Made by a program: the position numbers and the translations under genes | Shown here: positions 15,551 to 23,702 of the stretch, piece by piece | Numbering within the stretch: position 1 is the first letter of the stretch | How the letters are laid out: each line of letters starts with the position of its first letter | Notes under the pieces: generated by a model | Told to the model about the DNA's origin: nothing | The model's input: the letters and a program-made list of their open reading frames with translations, nothing else | Databases searched by the model: none | DNA from: an uncultured Clostridia bacterium | GTDB taxonomy: Bacteria > Bacillota > Clostridia > UBA1212 > UBA1255 | DNA length: 36,177 nucleotides | NCBI GenBank assembly: GCA_947625435.1 | Contig: CANQOI010000021.1 | Coordinates: 1 to 36,177 of the forward strand | Direction: 5' to 3'

Positions 15551-16720
15551 ATGCCGCAGCTTTCAAAAAGAACAGAAAATTTCACGGATTCGGTCATACG
15601 GCGCATGACGAGGATATCGCTCAGATACGGAGCGGTGAATCTGTCGCAGGGTTTTCCGGATTTTGAACCGCCCAAGGAGATACTCGAAAGACTGGCAGAG
15701 GTGACGAACGAAGATTACCACCAGTATTCGGTGACATGGGGAGCTCAGAATTTCAGAGAGGCGCTCGCCGCAAAACAGACGCGCTTCATGGGAAGGAAGA
15801 TAGACCCCGATTCTGAAATTACTGTGACATGCGGGAGTACGGAGGCCATGATGGCCGCCATGATGAGCGTCGTGAACCCGGGGGATAAGGTCATAGTATT
15901 TTCGCCATTCTATGAAAATTACGGAGCGGACACCGTGCTCTCGGGAGCCGATCCCATATATGTTCCCCTGCATCCTCCTGAGTTTGATTTCGATCCCGAG
16001 GAGCTGGAAGCGGCATTTAAGCAGAGGCCTAAGGCTCTGGTGCTCTGCAATCCCTCCAATCCGTGCGGAAAGGTCTTTACGCGTGAAGAGCTCATGTTCA
16101 TAGCCGGCCTTGCCGAAAAGTACGATTCTTTCGTGATAACGGACGAGGTGTATGAGCACATAGTATACGAGCCCTTTGAGCATGTGTATTTTGCGTCTCT
16201 GCCGGGAATGTGGGACAGGACGATATCCTGCTCGTCTCTTTCCAAGACATATTCCATTACCGGTTGGAGGCTCGGGTATGTGATAGCTCCTTCCTATATC
16301 ACCGAGACTGTAAAGAAGGTGCATGATTTTCTGACCGTGGGAGCCGCAGCGCCGCTTCAGGAGGCGGCCGTTGTGGGACTTAAATTCGGCGATGAATATT
16401 ATAAATGGCTCAGAGACAAGTATACGGATAAGAGGAATATTTTTCTCGGCGGGCTTGACCGCATAGGCCTCAGGCACACTGTGCCGGGAGGCGCGTATTA
16501 CGTGCTCATTGTTATATCTGAGTTCGGATTTGAATCGGATACGGAGTTCTGCGAGGTGCTCGCAAGAGATGTGGGCGTGGGCGCCGTACCGGGTTCGAGC
16601 TTTTTCAGGGAAAATGTAAACAACCTCATAAGACTCCATTTTGCAAAGAAAACGGACACTCTGAATGAAGCGCTGTCGCGCCTTGAATGCATAAGAAATA
16701 AGATACCCGCACGCATATGA
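15551..16720 (+). CDS. PLP-dependent aminotransferase, class I/II
   Basis: Fold type I aminotransferase of the aspartate aminotransferase superfamily, 389 residues, moving an amino group between an amino acid and a 2-oxoacid. Seen are NLSQGFPDFEPP near the N-terminus, substrate-loop Y-x-x-Y and GSTEAM (95-100), NPSNPCGK (167-174), TDEVYEH (197-203), the Schiff-base lysine K232 in SSLSKTYSITGWRLGY, and LIRLHFAKK near the C-terminus with the carboxylate-binding Arg. QYSVTWGAQNFREAL is usual in the kynurenine/glutamine-transaminase-like subgroup, suggesting aromatic or sulfur amino acids. GGAGG at 15540-15544 supports the ATG. It ends the operon; its stop lies in the terminator loop. It probably makes the oxoacid used by the oxidoreductase. 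Confidence 0.92.
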   Translation: MPQLSKRTENFTDSVIRRMTRISLRYGAVNLSQGFPDFEPPKEILERLAEVTNEDYHQYSVTWGAQNFREALAAKQTRFMGRKIDPDSEITVTCGSTEAMMAAMMSVVNPGDKVIVFSPFYENYGADTVLSGADPIYVPLHPPEFDFDPEELEAAFKQRPKALVLCNPSNPCGKVFTREELMFIAGLAEKYDSFVITDEVYEHIVYEPFEHVYFASLPGMWDRTISCSSLSKTYSITGWRLGYVIAPSYITETVKKVHDFLTVGAAAPLQEAAVVGLKFGDEYYKWLRDKYTDKRNIFLGGLDRIGLRHTVPGGAYYVLIVISEFGFESDTEFCEVLARDVGVGAVPGSSFFRENVNNLIRLHFAKKTDTLNEALSRLECIRNKIPARI

Positions 16721-16732
16721 TGCGGGTATCTT
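16700..16732. terminator. Bidirectional terminator between aminotransferase and padR
   Basis: A perfect 12-bp stem, AAGATACCCGCA with TGCGGGTATCTT, and a nine-base loop that includes the aminotransferase stop codon. The following plus-strand sequence is T-rich but broken; on the minus strand ATTTCTTATG follows. It can serve both convergent genes. Confidence 0.75.
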
Positions 16733-16741
16733 CATACTTAC

Positions 16742-17131
16742 TTATTTGTCTTCGCTGTCTTCTTTACCGCCGCCGGGTGTGTAACATATTATGTCTTTTA
16801 CCGTATTTACGGCATTTATCACGGTGCGGTCCATTTCCAACAGGTAATCGAGATATTTATATCCGTCTGGCTCTATATGGTAATAGCTCAGAACACGCCT
16901 CTTGCCGCTTATGACCTTCTTCTCTGACACATAGCCGTTGTCTATGAGTCTGTATATAGGGGCATAGAGGGAGCCCTGCTTTATATCAAACACGCCGCCG
17001 CTCAATTTCTTCAACTCACTGTTCAATTGGAACCCGTACATGTCCTCTTTTGTGAGAAGGAGCAGGAAAAGCAGTTCGATATAGGTACGTCTGTAATTTT
17101 CGTGGATATTCTTTTCGGTCGCCTGATCCAT
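16742..17131 (-). CDS. PadR family transcriptional regulator
   Basis: PadR-type winged helix-turn-helix repressor, 129 residues. The family core runs from YIELLFLLLLTKEDMYGFQL, through SGGVFDIKQGSLYAPIYRLI, to DNGYVSEKKVISGKRRVLSY with YHIEPDGYKYLD. A short C-terminal helix gives the small subfamily-2 type. AAGGGA lies upstream. It is the last gene of a minus-strand run: two HAAS-like proteins, a DUF6147-like protein, then padR. PadR next to HAAS/DUF1700-like membrane proteins is a common module in Firmicutes, usually tied to envelope stress or peptides. It is the best local candidate for the shared AAAATGYA promoter motif, though PadR repressors usually bind ATGT/ACAT dyads; that link is inference. 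Confidence 0.9.
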   Translation of the reverse strand: MDQATEKNIHENYRRTYIELLFLLLLTKEDMYGFQLNSELKKLSGGVFDIKQGSLYAPIYRLIDNGYVSEKKVISGKRRVLSYYHIEPDGYKYLDYLLEMDRTVINAVNTVKDIICYTPGGGKEDSEDK

Positions 17132-17191
17132 TCAAGCACAATCCCTTCATTAAATTAACTGCCAAATGATATCACAATCTGCATAAAAAAT

Positions 17192-17698
17192 CTATGATAA
17201 ATTGCCGTATATGTCACATTTTATATTTAGTTCAACATTGCATGTTTTTGTTGTTACAAATAAAACCTTTTTGACAAAAACCGCACTTGCTTTCGCAGAA
17301 TCATTATCCGGCCATGTTTTGTTGCTCTTCAAGCTCCAACTGCTGTCAGCAATATTATTCGACGATGTAGAGGAAGTACACACAGAAGATTTGCCGTAAA
17401 CATAGCTGAACTTACCGTACAGTACATATGTCCAAAGTAAATCACCGTTATCACTGTAATGATTTACAGTTTTTTTACCGCTTTTGCTTACGGAAGACAC
17501 AGTCTCGGTATCAGAAATCTGAGACAGATCATCGGAAAGCTCTAACAAGGTCACTACCATGTAGCTGCCGTCATCAAACGTTTTAACCGTCTGAGATATT
17601 TCGCTCCAATCATCTTCTGCGGGAGCGTCCGCAAAAACCGGTACAGAATTAACAGCGATGACGCCTATCATAAGGCAAAGAACCAAAAGCTTTTTCAT
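17192..17698 (-). CDS. Secreted DUF6147-like protein
   Basis: Exported protein, 168 residues. The signal peptide (KKLLVLCLMIGVIAVNSVPVFA, cleavage around FADA) is followed by a beta-rich domain. The pattern TVNHYSDNGDLLWTYVLYGKF, then SYVYGKSSVCTSSTSSNNIADSSW and LNIKCDIYGNLS, agrees with DUF6147-type secreted proteins of Clostridia, where an internal Cys pair (here CTSS and IKC) and the final CxxxGxLS recur. Function is unknown. It lies between the HAAS-like genes and padR on the same strand, 34 bases after the second HAAS-like gene. Family assignment is from recalled pattern. Confidence 0.65.
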   Translation of the reverse strand: MKKLLVLCLMIGVIAVNSVPVFADAPAEDDWSEISQTVKTFDDGSYMVVTLLELSDDLSQISDTETVSSVSKSGKKTVNHYSDNGDLLWTYVLYGKFSYVYGKSSVCTSSTSSNNIADSSWSLKSNKTWPDNDSAKASAVFVKKVLFVTTKTCNVELNIKCDIYGNLS

Positions 17699-17732
17699 AT
17701 AAAACCCTCCCTTAAATTATTTATACTCAATA

Positions 17733-18104
17733 TCAGTCAACTGAGAGATCCACAGTATAATAACCGGGTCCCTCCGATATGTCGATAATGATTTCGGTCG
17801 CAACATAAATGACAGCTACCAAAATGATGATTGAAGCGGCGATTATAATTGATTTTTTAATAATTCTGCGGGTCCTTCGCAGCGACGTAACATCCTTGCC
17901 CTGATAATCGGAAGCAATATCATCGGGAAAACCGAAAATATCTGTCACATCATTCATGGATCTAACAGCTCCCTCATCGATCTTAGCATCTATATCAGAC
18001 TTGAGATCCGAGAGTATCTTATCCTTCTCCTCCTTATCGCAGATCAAAAGTGATCTAATGTTCCTGTAGTATTTTCTGAGCTTCTTAGATAGTTTTTCTT
18101 CCAT
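17733..18104 (-). CDS. HAAS/DUF6120-like membrane protein, second copy
   Basis: Small membrane protein, 123 residues. The N-terminal ~70 residues are a helical domain of the HAAS/DUF1700/DUF6120 type: LSKKLRKYYRNIRSLLICDK, then EKDKILSDLKSDIDAKIDEG and MNDVTDIFGFPDDIASDYQG, whose last part matches the family's G-x-P-x-x-I-A pattern. One transmembrane segment (about 84-108) and a short outer tail follow. It is a tandem duplicate of the upstream gene: the cytosolic domain is nearly identical, while the membrane segment and tail have diverged. A signalling or regulator-binding role with PadR is inferred from the usual pairing. Confidence 0.75.
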   Translation of the reverse strand: MEEKLSKKLRKYYRNIRSLLICDKEEKDKILSDLKSDIDAKIDEGAVRSMNDVTDIFGFPDDIASDYQGKDVTSLRRTRRIIKKSIIIAASIIILVAVIYVATEIIIDISEGPGYYTVDLSVD

Positions 18105-18139
18105 AATTCTGCGCCCTCCCTGTCTTATTATACGGAATA

Positions 18140-18511
18140 TCAGTCAACTGTGAAATCTATTTTCATATAATACGTTCCCTTGGCTATATTGATGATCAGA
18201 ATGATCACAACATATAAAACGGCAATTAAGATCAAAATTAAAACGACTGCTATGATCGATTTTATGATGATCCTGCGTATGTTTCGCAGTGATGTGACAT
18301 CCTTGCCCTGATAATCGGAGGCAATATCATCGGGAAAGCCGAAAATATCTGTCACATCCTTCATGGATTTAACAGCGCCCTCATCGATCTTAGCGTCGAT
18401 ATCCGACTTCAGATCTGAGAGTATCTTATCCTTCTCTGTCTTATCGCAGATCAACAGCGATCTAATGGTTCTGTAGTATTTTCTCAGCTTCTTAGATAAC
18501 TTTCGTTCCAT
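18140..18511 (-). CDS. HAAS/DUF6120-like membrane protein, first copy
   Basis: First gene of the PadR operon, 123 residues, a near copy of the gene downstream. The domain from MERKLSKKLRKYYRTIRSLL to FGFPDDIASDYQGKDVTSLR differs at only a few positions from its partner. The transmembrane part (about 83-110) and tail TYYMKIDFTVD differ more. The ATG at 18511 follows AAGGAGA by a good distance; an upstream in-frame start at 18535 has no ribosome site. Divergence concentrated in the membrane and outer part suggests the two copies sense different partners with the same inner domain. That is inference. Confidence 0.75.
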   Translation of the reverse strand: MERKLSKKLRKYYRTIRSLLICDKTEKDKILSDLKSDIDAKIDEGAVKSMKDVTDIFGFPDDIASDYQGKDVTSLRNIRRIIIKSIIAVVLILILIAVLYVVIILIINIAKGTYYMKIDFTVD

Positions 18512-18558
18512 ACAGGTTGCTCTCCTTATACTCAATTATTACCGATCTTGCTATGGGC

Positions 18559-18595
18559 ATTTTAGCACATGTTTTTATATAAAACAATACATTTT
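18559..18595 (-). promoter_or_regulatory. Promoter of the PadR operon with AAAATGTA half-site
   Basis: On the minus strand AAAATGTA (18588-18595) directly abuts the -35 TTGTTT (18582-18587); a 17-base spacer leads to TAAAAT (18559-18564). The same half-site abuts the -35 of the divergent surface-protein promoter. Confidence 0.55.
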
Positions 18596-18636
18596 CGATA
18601 TATATGAATGGCAATTGCATAAAAATTTTCATTATT

Positions 18637-18685
18637 TACATTTTCAGAAAATGTACTTGACAAAAAAATAAATGTGTGATATTTA
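18637..18685 (+). promoter_or_regulatory. Promoter of the surface-protein operon with palindromic operator
   Basis: A perfect dyad TACATTTT-CAG-AAAATGTA (18637-18655) ends one base before the -35 TTGACA (18657-18662). A 17-base spacer leads to TATTTA (18680-18685). Position and symmetry fit a dimeric repressor or activator. The region 18648-18689 aligns without gaps to 25061-25102 with 35 of 42 identities by my count. Confidence 0.6.
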
Positions 18686-18758
18686 TATGCCGTATCCTGA
18701 TTAGGAAAAAATTTATATTTTGAACAACGCTTTTAGTTTTATTAAGGTGGTGATGAAT

Positions 18759-19478
18759 ATGAAAAGAGTGTTGTTTTGCTGCTTTTTGTTGATCGTGTTA
18801 TCGGTTTTTCCGGTATGCGCCTATGCTTCGGAGGAGACGCCTGCTTCGCCTACCAAGTATTATGCGGCAGGCCCGCGAGAAGGAGAAGTAACAAATATCG
18901 GCGTTGCCGTATATCCGGACAACTCATTTGAGATAACCGTATCTACAACAGAGAGGAATTTCGGAGCATTACGGTATCTGGTAGTATATGCGGAAAATGA
19001 TGAACCGGTTATTGATGACCCTGTTCTGTTTTTAGGTGGCGTACCTGACAGACAAATGTGGAGTTACAGATTTTATGGTGGGGACGCGCTGTTCCCGACA
19101 GAGAATACGTATGCGCATCTGGATGAGAATGAGATGCTTAAGCCGGGCAGATACTATGCGATCATGGAGGACGAATGGGGAGGTATCGAGACTGAGAAAG
19201 CATACTTTACAATTCCGGATATTAACCTGTGGTGGACGCCGCAGCCTGTACCTACAGCAGAGCCTACGCCTACCGAGGAACCGGTAGTACGCACACAGAA
19301 CCCAATATTGCCCACTATTTCCGTACAGACGAAGGCCTCGCCTTTGCATACGGCGGTAAACACTGATGCCAATGCATCTGACAGAAGCTCCGTACCGCTC
19401 ATACTGTGCATTATTTTCGGTATAATTATACTCGCGGAAACTGTGTACATAGTGTTTGTACACATCAAAGATAAATAA
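18759..19478 (+). CDS. Surface protein with Pro/Thr linker and C-terminal anchor, copy 1
   Basis: Unrecognised exported protein, 240 residues. A signal peptide (KRVLFCCFLLIVLSVFPVCAYA) leads to a beta-rich domain (GEVTNIGVAVYPDNSFEITV to about residue 165, ending AYFTIPDINLWWTPQP). A Pro/Thr/Glu-rich linker (VPTAEPTPTEEPVV) and a C-terminal transmembrane anchor (VPLILCIIFGIIILAETVYI) follow. The ATG at 18759 is eight bases after AAGGTGG; starts at 18720 and 18753 are less suitable. No sortase motif is seen. A second, nearly identical gene follows. The layout suggests a binding domain held away from the membrane. It is the first gene of an operon ending in an NlpC/P60-like protein. Confidence 0.8.
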   Translation: MKRVLFCCFLLIVLSVFPVCAYASEETPASPTKYYAAGPREGEVTNIGVAVYPDNSFEITVSTTERNFGALRYLVVYAENDEPVIDDPVLFLGGVPDRQMWSYRFYGGDALFPTENTYAHLDENEMLKPGRYYAIMEDEWGGIETEKAYFTIPDINLWWTPQPVPTAEPTPTEEPVVRTQNPILPTISVQTKASPLHTAVNTDANASDRSSVPLILCIIFGIIILAETVYIVFVHIKDK

Positions 19479-19507
19479 AAATATATATAAGGGAGGAGAT
19501 ATCGGAC

Positions 19508-20236
19508 ATGAAAAAAGTGTTGTTTAGCTGTTTTTTGTTGATCGTGTTATCGGTTTTTCCGGTATGCGCCTATGCTTCGGAGGAGACGCCTGCATCGCAT
19601 ACTCCGTATGCGGGGGGGCTGCGTGAAGGAGAAATAACAAATATCGGCGTTGCCGTATATCCGGACAACTCATTTGAGATAACCGTATCTACAACAGAGA
19701 GTGATTTCGGAGCATTACGGTATCTGGTAGTATATGCGGAAAATGATGAACCGGTTATTGATGACCATGTTCTGTTTTTAGGTTGTGTCCCGGACATGCA
19801 AATGTGGAGCTACAGATTTTATGGTGGGGACGCGCTGTTCCCGACAGAGAATACGTATGCGCATCTGGATGAGAATGAGATGCTTAAGCCGGGCAGATAC
19901 TATGCGATCATGGAGGACGAATGGGGAGGTATCGAGACTGAGAAAGCGTACTTTACAATTCCCGATAAAAACCTGTGGTGGACGCCGGAGCCCGTACCTA
20001 CAGCCGAGCCTACGCCTACCGAGGAACCGGTAGTACGCACACAGAACCCAATATTGCCCACTATTTCCGTACAGACAAAGGCCTCGCCTGTGCATACGAC
20101 GGTAAGCACTGATGCCAATGCATCTGACAGAAGCTCCGTGCCGCTCATACTGTGCATTATTTTCGGTATAATTATACTCGCGGAAACTGTGTACATAGTG
20201 TTTGTACACATCAAAATCAATTCAAAATCAGAATAA
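19508..20236 (+). CDS. Surface protein with Pro/Thr linker and C-terminal anchor, copy 2
   Basis: Tandem duplicate of the preceding gene, 242 residues, offset by 749 bases. Signal peptide, domain, linker and anchor are nearly identical at DNA and protein level. Differences cluster just after the signal peptide (TPASHTPYAGGLREGEI), in one loop (LFLGCVPDMQMW) and at the C-terminus (HIKINSKSE). GGGAGGAGAT before the ATG is a good ribosome site. The close identity means a recent duplication or ongoing gene conversion. Function is unknown. Confidence 0.8.
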   Translation: MKKVLFSCFLLIVLSVFPVCAYASEETPASHTPYAGGLREGEITNIGVAVYPDNSFEITVSTTESDFGALRYLVVYAENDEPVIDDHVLFLGCVPDMQMWSYRFYGGDALFPTENTYAHLDENEMLKPGRYYAIMEDEWGGIETEKAYFTIPDKNLWWTPEPVPTAEPTPTEEPVVRTQNPILPTISVQTKASPVHTTVSTDANASDRSSVPLILCIIFGIIILAETVYIVFVHIKINSKSE

Positions 20237-20259
20237 AAAACAGGAAAGGAATGAAAAAT

Positions 20260-22005
20260 ATGAAAATATTGAAGAAAATAAGAATATTTGCATTGATCGT
20301 CACAGCAACTGTTACTTTAAGTTTCTTGTCTCCTTTGGTATCACTTGCCGGTTTATATACCGCTGCCGATTTTCAAACAGTTCGCATGAATAACAAGGAA
20401 GCTGTAGAAAAATTAATTGAGCTTGCCACGGTTTACAATACGAAATACGTAAACGGGACTGTCGGCCAGAAGCTTACTGATGGTTTGATTGATAGTACTT
20501 CAAATAATTCGGGCGGCAACGAATCTCGTGCTGACAAAAATAAAAAAAGAGTTCCGTATAATTATTACGCTTTTGATTGCTGCGGAATGGTTAAAGCTTT
20601 ATTCCTCTGGGGTTGGGACAGCGGTAAATATCAATATAATGGAAATGAGGATGTAGATCAGTCAGCTCTCTGGGAAATGTGTGATAACCAAAGCTATTCA
20701 TTTACATCTAAAGAAAGTATAAAGCCGGGTGAGTTTTTGTATAGAAGTGGTCACTGCGGTATTTATATAGGTGACGGTTATGCGGTCGAATGTACTCCGG
20801 ATTGGAACAGCGGCGTCCAGATCAGCAGAGTTATAATGAATGGGGATCCGTCAACAGATAAATCAGACCGTGCAAAAAAATGGACAGGCCACGGTGAACT
20901 GCCGTTCATTAAGTATACATACAATAACTTGTACAAAACATCATCCAAAGGTATGCTTCAGTTAAATAAAAGCTCTTATTCTCCGGGAGAACAGATAAGA
21001 ATTACAGTTAAAGGTCTCGGAAACAGTTCTTATGATAACGCATTTATATCCATGTATTCAACGAGATTTCCAACTGAGACTTATAATAGCCTGAATAATT
21101 GGTGCTACATTTAAAACGGAAAACAAGAAAAGCCCGGCGGAACGCCTTCATCTACCGAGGTTCTGTATTTGGATGCTAATTCATACTTAAATGAAAAAAA
21201 GACAGCATTGTCTCCCGGTACCTATACGATTATGCTGTACCCTGACGGCGGCAGCGGATCAATTGACAAGATCACATTTGAAGTTAAGTATCCTACAATA
21301 AACAAGGCTTGTTATTCGGAGGGTTCGGTTGATGTGAGCATTAACGGGTATGTAAATGAATCCGCATGGGTTGGTCTATACTACAATAGTACGACAGACT
21401 TTCAATCTATTAAGTCACTTGCATGGCATTATGCTAACATTGAAGTAACAAACAGACTGGATTACGGTGGTTTTCATATAACACATGTACGCTTTAATGT
21501 AAGTAAGGTCAGCATTTCGAATGTTTCCAGTTACAAAATAACATTATTTACTGATGAAAATTACAATAATTTAGCCGATCAAAAGCAGCTGCAAGAAACA
21601 TATCGTCATGATGATATTCTGACAAAATATTCCGGTACTACATATACGAACAAGCTGCATATAAGCTCAAAGTCATATGAGATCGGAGATGTAATGAAAA
21701 TCGATTTTTCGAAAATAAGCAACAAGAATGCATGGGTCGGTCTGTATCCGGCAAATACAACTGATTACAAAAATCATCCCACAGGTATGTGGGTATACAC
21801 ATCTACAGGAACACAGTGGCAAATGAATGCAGGTTATTCAGATTTCTTCCCGGCGAACGGAACTGTTTACCTGCACGCCAACAAATCTGACATTGACACC
21901 GGTACAGAGTTGAATACTCCCACAGGCGAATACAAGCTTGTTCTGTTTGGTAATGAAGGATATACAAATATTTTAGATACGGTGACAATAACAATAAAAT
22001 ACTGA
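20260..22005 (+). pseudogene. NlpC/P60-like cell-wall protein with three repeats, interrupted by TAA
   Basis: Read through one in-frame TAA (21112-21114), this frame gives a ~581-residue exported protein. The signal peptide ends near SPLVSLAG. An NlpC/P60-like domain has the probable catalytic Cys in YAFDCCGMVKALF and His in GHCGIYIGDGYAVECTP. Three beta-sandwich repeats follow: the first begins KGMLQLNKSSYSPGEQIRIT, the second has AWVGLYYNSTTDF, the third AWVGLYPANTTDY. The stop lies inside repeat 1, in NNWCYI-stop-NGKQEKPGG, and coding continues in the same frame on both sides, so this is a single-codon change (for example AAA to TAA) or a read-through site. Without read-through the product would keep signal peptide and peptidase domain but lose most repeats. 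AAAGGA precedes the ATG at 20260. Confidence 0.75.
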
Positions 22006-22026
22006 CTAAAATGATCGACTGAGAAG

Positions 22027-22070
22027 GCAGCCGTGTCCGACTGAGTGCGGGCATGGCTGCTATTATTTTT
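22027..22070 (+). terminator. Intrinsic terminator of the surface-protein operon
   Basis: Arms GCAGCCGTG (22027-22035) and CATGGCTGC (22052-22060) pair over nine positions, with one G-U, followed by TATTATTTTT. It lies just after the NlpC/P60-like gene. Confidence 0.8.
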
Positions 22071-22093
22071 GCTCTGATATATGTCAACACCGA

Positions 22094-22178
22094 TCGTCGC
22101 AATGATTTTTCACCGGACACTTTGCTGTTTCGCATTTTTGAAAAAACTTGATTTTGCGAAATAGATTGTGGCATAATG
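22094..22178 (+). repeat. 85-bp repeat, copy A, upstream of the AlbA_2 gene
   Basis: Nearly identical to 23703-23788. It contains inverted TTTCGCA/TGCGAAA arms flanking TTGATT and ends GATTGTGGCATAAT, which looks like a promoter (-35 TTGATT, -10 CATAAT). The interval 22005-22320 otherwise holds the operon terminator, this repeat, and a block of repeated GGGACA motifs forming the promoter of the next gene. Confidence 0.75.
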
Positions 22179-22235
22179 CAGCACTTGTGTCCCAAGTAAT
22201 AGAAAAAAAGACATATACGGGGACATATTCAGGGA

Positions 22236-22284
22236 CACATTCAGGGACATCATCCTTGATAAATGTCCTTGAATGTGTTATACT
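22236..22284 (+). promoter_or_regulatory. Promoter and inverted repeat upstream of the AlbA_2 gene
   Basis: TTGATA (22256-22261), a 17-base spacer and TATACT (22279-22284) form a good promoter. Inverted arms CACATTCA-g-GGACAT and ATGTCC-t-TGAATGTG enclose the -35 box, pairing at 14 of 15 positions. The left arm belongs to direct repeats of GGGACAYATTCA starting near 22220. Confidence 0.6.
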
Positions 22285-22319
22285 TTTTTCAAGCAGAGAA
22301 ACGTTCGGAGGAAAGCAAT

Positions 22320-23666
22320 ATGATTAACTTTGGTCATGAAACGGAAATATTGGAATTCAAAAAAACAACCGGGGAATTGCATGATGCAGTAATTGACGTG
22401 GCGGCAATCCTCAATAAGCACGAAGCCGGTACGGTGTATTTTGGTGTTCTGCCTAATGGTGATGTTAAAGGGTTTCAGATTGTTGAATCTACTCTCAGAG
22501 ACATTTCAAGAATCGTTTATGAAAGCATTAAACCGCAGATCTATCCGCAGATCGAAAAAATAACAATTGACGGCAGAGATATCATCGAAGTGAAATTCGA
22601 CGGTAAAGACAGACCATATTCTGCTTACGGAAAATATTATATCCGTGTAGCGGATGAAAGCCGAGAAATGACTCCTTCCGAATTAAAAAACATGATGCCG
22701 GAAAGCGAATTTTCCGTACAGTGGGAAAAGCGTGAAACCGAATTTTCTCTTGAAGATATTGATGAGGAAGCCTTAAGATCCTTTTATGAACGAGCGACCG
22801 CTTGCGGAAGGCTTCCGCAGGATGTATTTGATCCTAAAACTTTGCTTGAGAAATTGGGGCTGATTCAAAATGGAAATCTGAATAATGCCGGTCATGTTCT
22901 TTTTGGGAAAACCGGGCCGGTTGTTTTGAAATTAGCCGTTTTTGCAAGCGATGAAAAGCTTACATTCCTTGATATTAACCGAATAGAGAACAATATATTC
23001 CGCCTTATTGATGAAGCGGAGAACTATATCAAAAGGAATATCCGGTGGAGGGCGGAGATAAAAGGCCTTCGCAGAGAGGAAATCCCCGAAATACCGCTTA
23101 GTGCTTTGCGTGAGATTGTCATAAACAGTTTTGCACATGCACAATACGGAACCTGCTCGCAACATGAAATTGATATACATCCGGGGAAAATTGTGATTTA
23201 CAACCCGGGCGAATTTCCTTCAAGATTTTCTCCGGAAGACTTTGCTACGCAGAATCTCTCTTCCATACTGCGAAATGAATTGATTGCCAAAACATTATAT
23301 CTGTGCCACGATATCGAGTCGTTTGGCAGTGGATTCAAGCGTGTATATACTTCCTGTGCAGAAGCGGGCGTTAAATGCAGCTACGACAAGATGCCATATG
23401 GGTTTTCTTTTGTCTTTTTCCGAAATGATCTGAACGGGCAAACCCAATCTGTTGCGGATCATATATCTGAGGTTGGCATGCTGACAGCGAGCGAGGCCAA
23501 GGTATATGAACTTTTAAAGGTTCAGCCGAATTTGACCAAAGAGGAACTGGCTGTAAACATCAATAAAACGACCAAAACCGTGCAGCGTGCGCTTAACGGA
23601 TTAAAGGAAAAGCAGAAAATTATCCGTATTGGAACAAACCAAAAAGGATATTGGCAGGTTCAGTGA
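22320..23666 (+). CDS. AlbA_2 / HATPase_c_4 / winged-helix regulator (COG2865-like)
   Basis: Protein of 448 residues with three parts. The N-terminal AlbA_2 (Schlafen-like) domain reads ETEILEFKKTTGELHDAVID, AAILNKHEAGTVYFGV, and ISRIVYESIKPQIYPQIE. A HATPase_c_4-type region has LREIVINSFAHAQYGTC (N-box-like), EIDIHPGKIVIYNPGEFP and IESFGSGFKRVY. A C-terminal winged helix-turn-helix is seen in LTKEELAVNINKTTKTVQRA. Such proteins are common, poorly understood regulators, often in defence or mobile regions. The ATG at 22320 follows GGAGG; an in-frame ATG at 22263 lies within the promoter spacer. It has its own promoter and stands alone. Nucleic-acid binding is inferred. Confidence 0.85.
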   Translation: MINFGHETEILEFKKTTGELHDAVIDVAAILNKHEAGTVYFGVLPNGDVKGFQIVESTLRDISRIVYESIKPQIYPQIEKITIDGRDIIEVKFDGKDRPYSAYGKYYIRVADESREMTPSELKNMMPESEFSVQWEKRETEFSLEDIDEEALRSFYERATACGRLPQDVFDPKTLLEKLGLIQNGNLNNAGHVLFGKTGPVVLKLAVFASDEKLTFLDINRIENNIFRLIDEAENYIKRNIRWRAEIKGLRREEIPEIPLSALREIVINSFAHAQYGTCSQHEIDIHPGKIVIYNPGEFPSRFSPEDFATQNLSSILRNELIAKTLYLCHDIESFGSGFKRVYTSCAEAGVKCSYDKMPYGFSFVFFRNDLNGQTQSVADHISEVGMLTASEAKVYELLKVQPNLTKEELAVNINKTTKTVQRALNGLKEKQKIIRIGTNQKGYWQVQ

Positions 23667-23702
23667 TAAATGCTGATTAACGAAAATCCTTTGGCCGCAC
23701 TG

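Noticed and set aside
15563-16735. A 390-residue minus-strand frame opposite the aminotransferase gene
   Set aside because: The plus strand encodes a complete aminotransferase with all PLP motifs; the antisense frame is a shadow.
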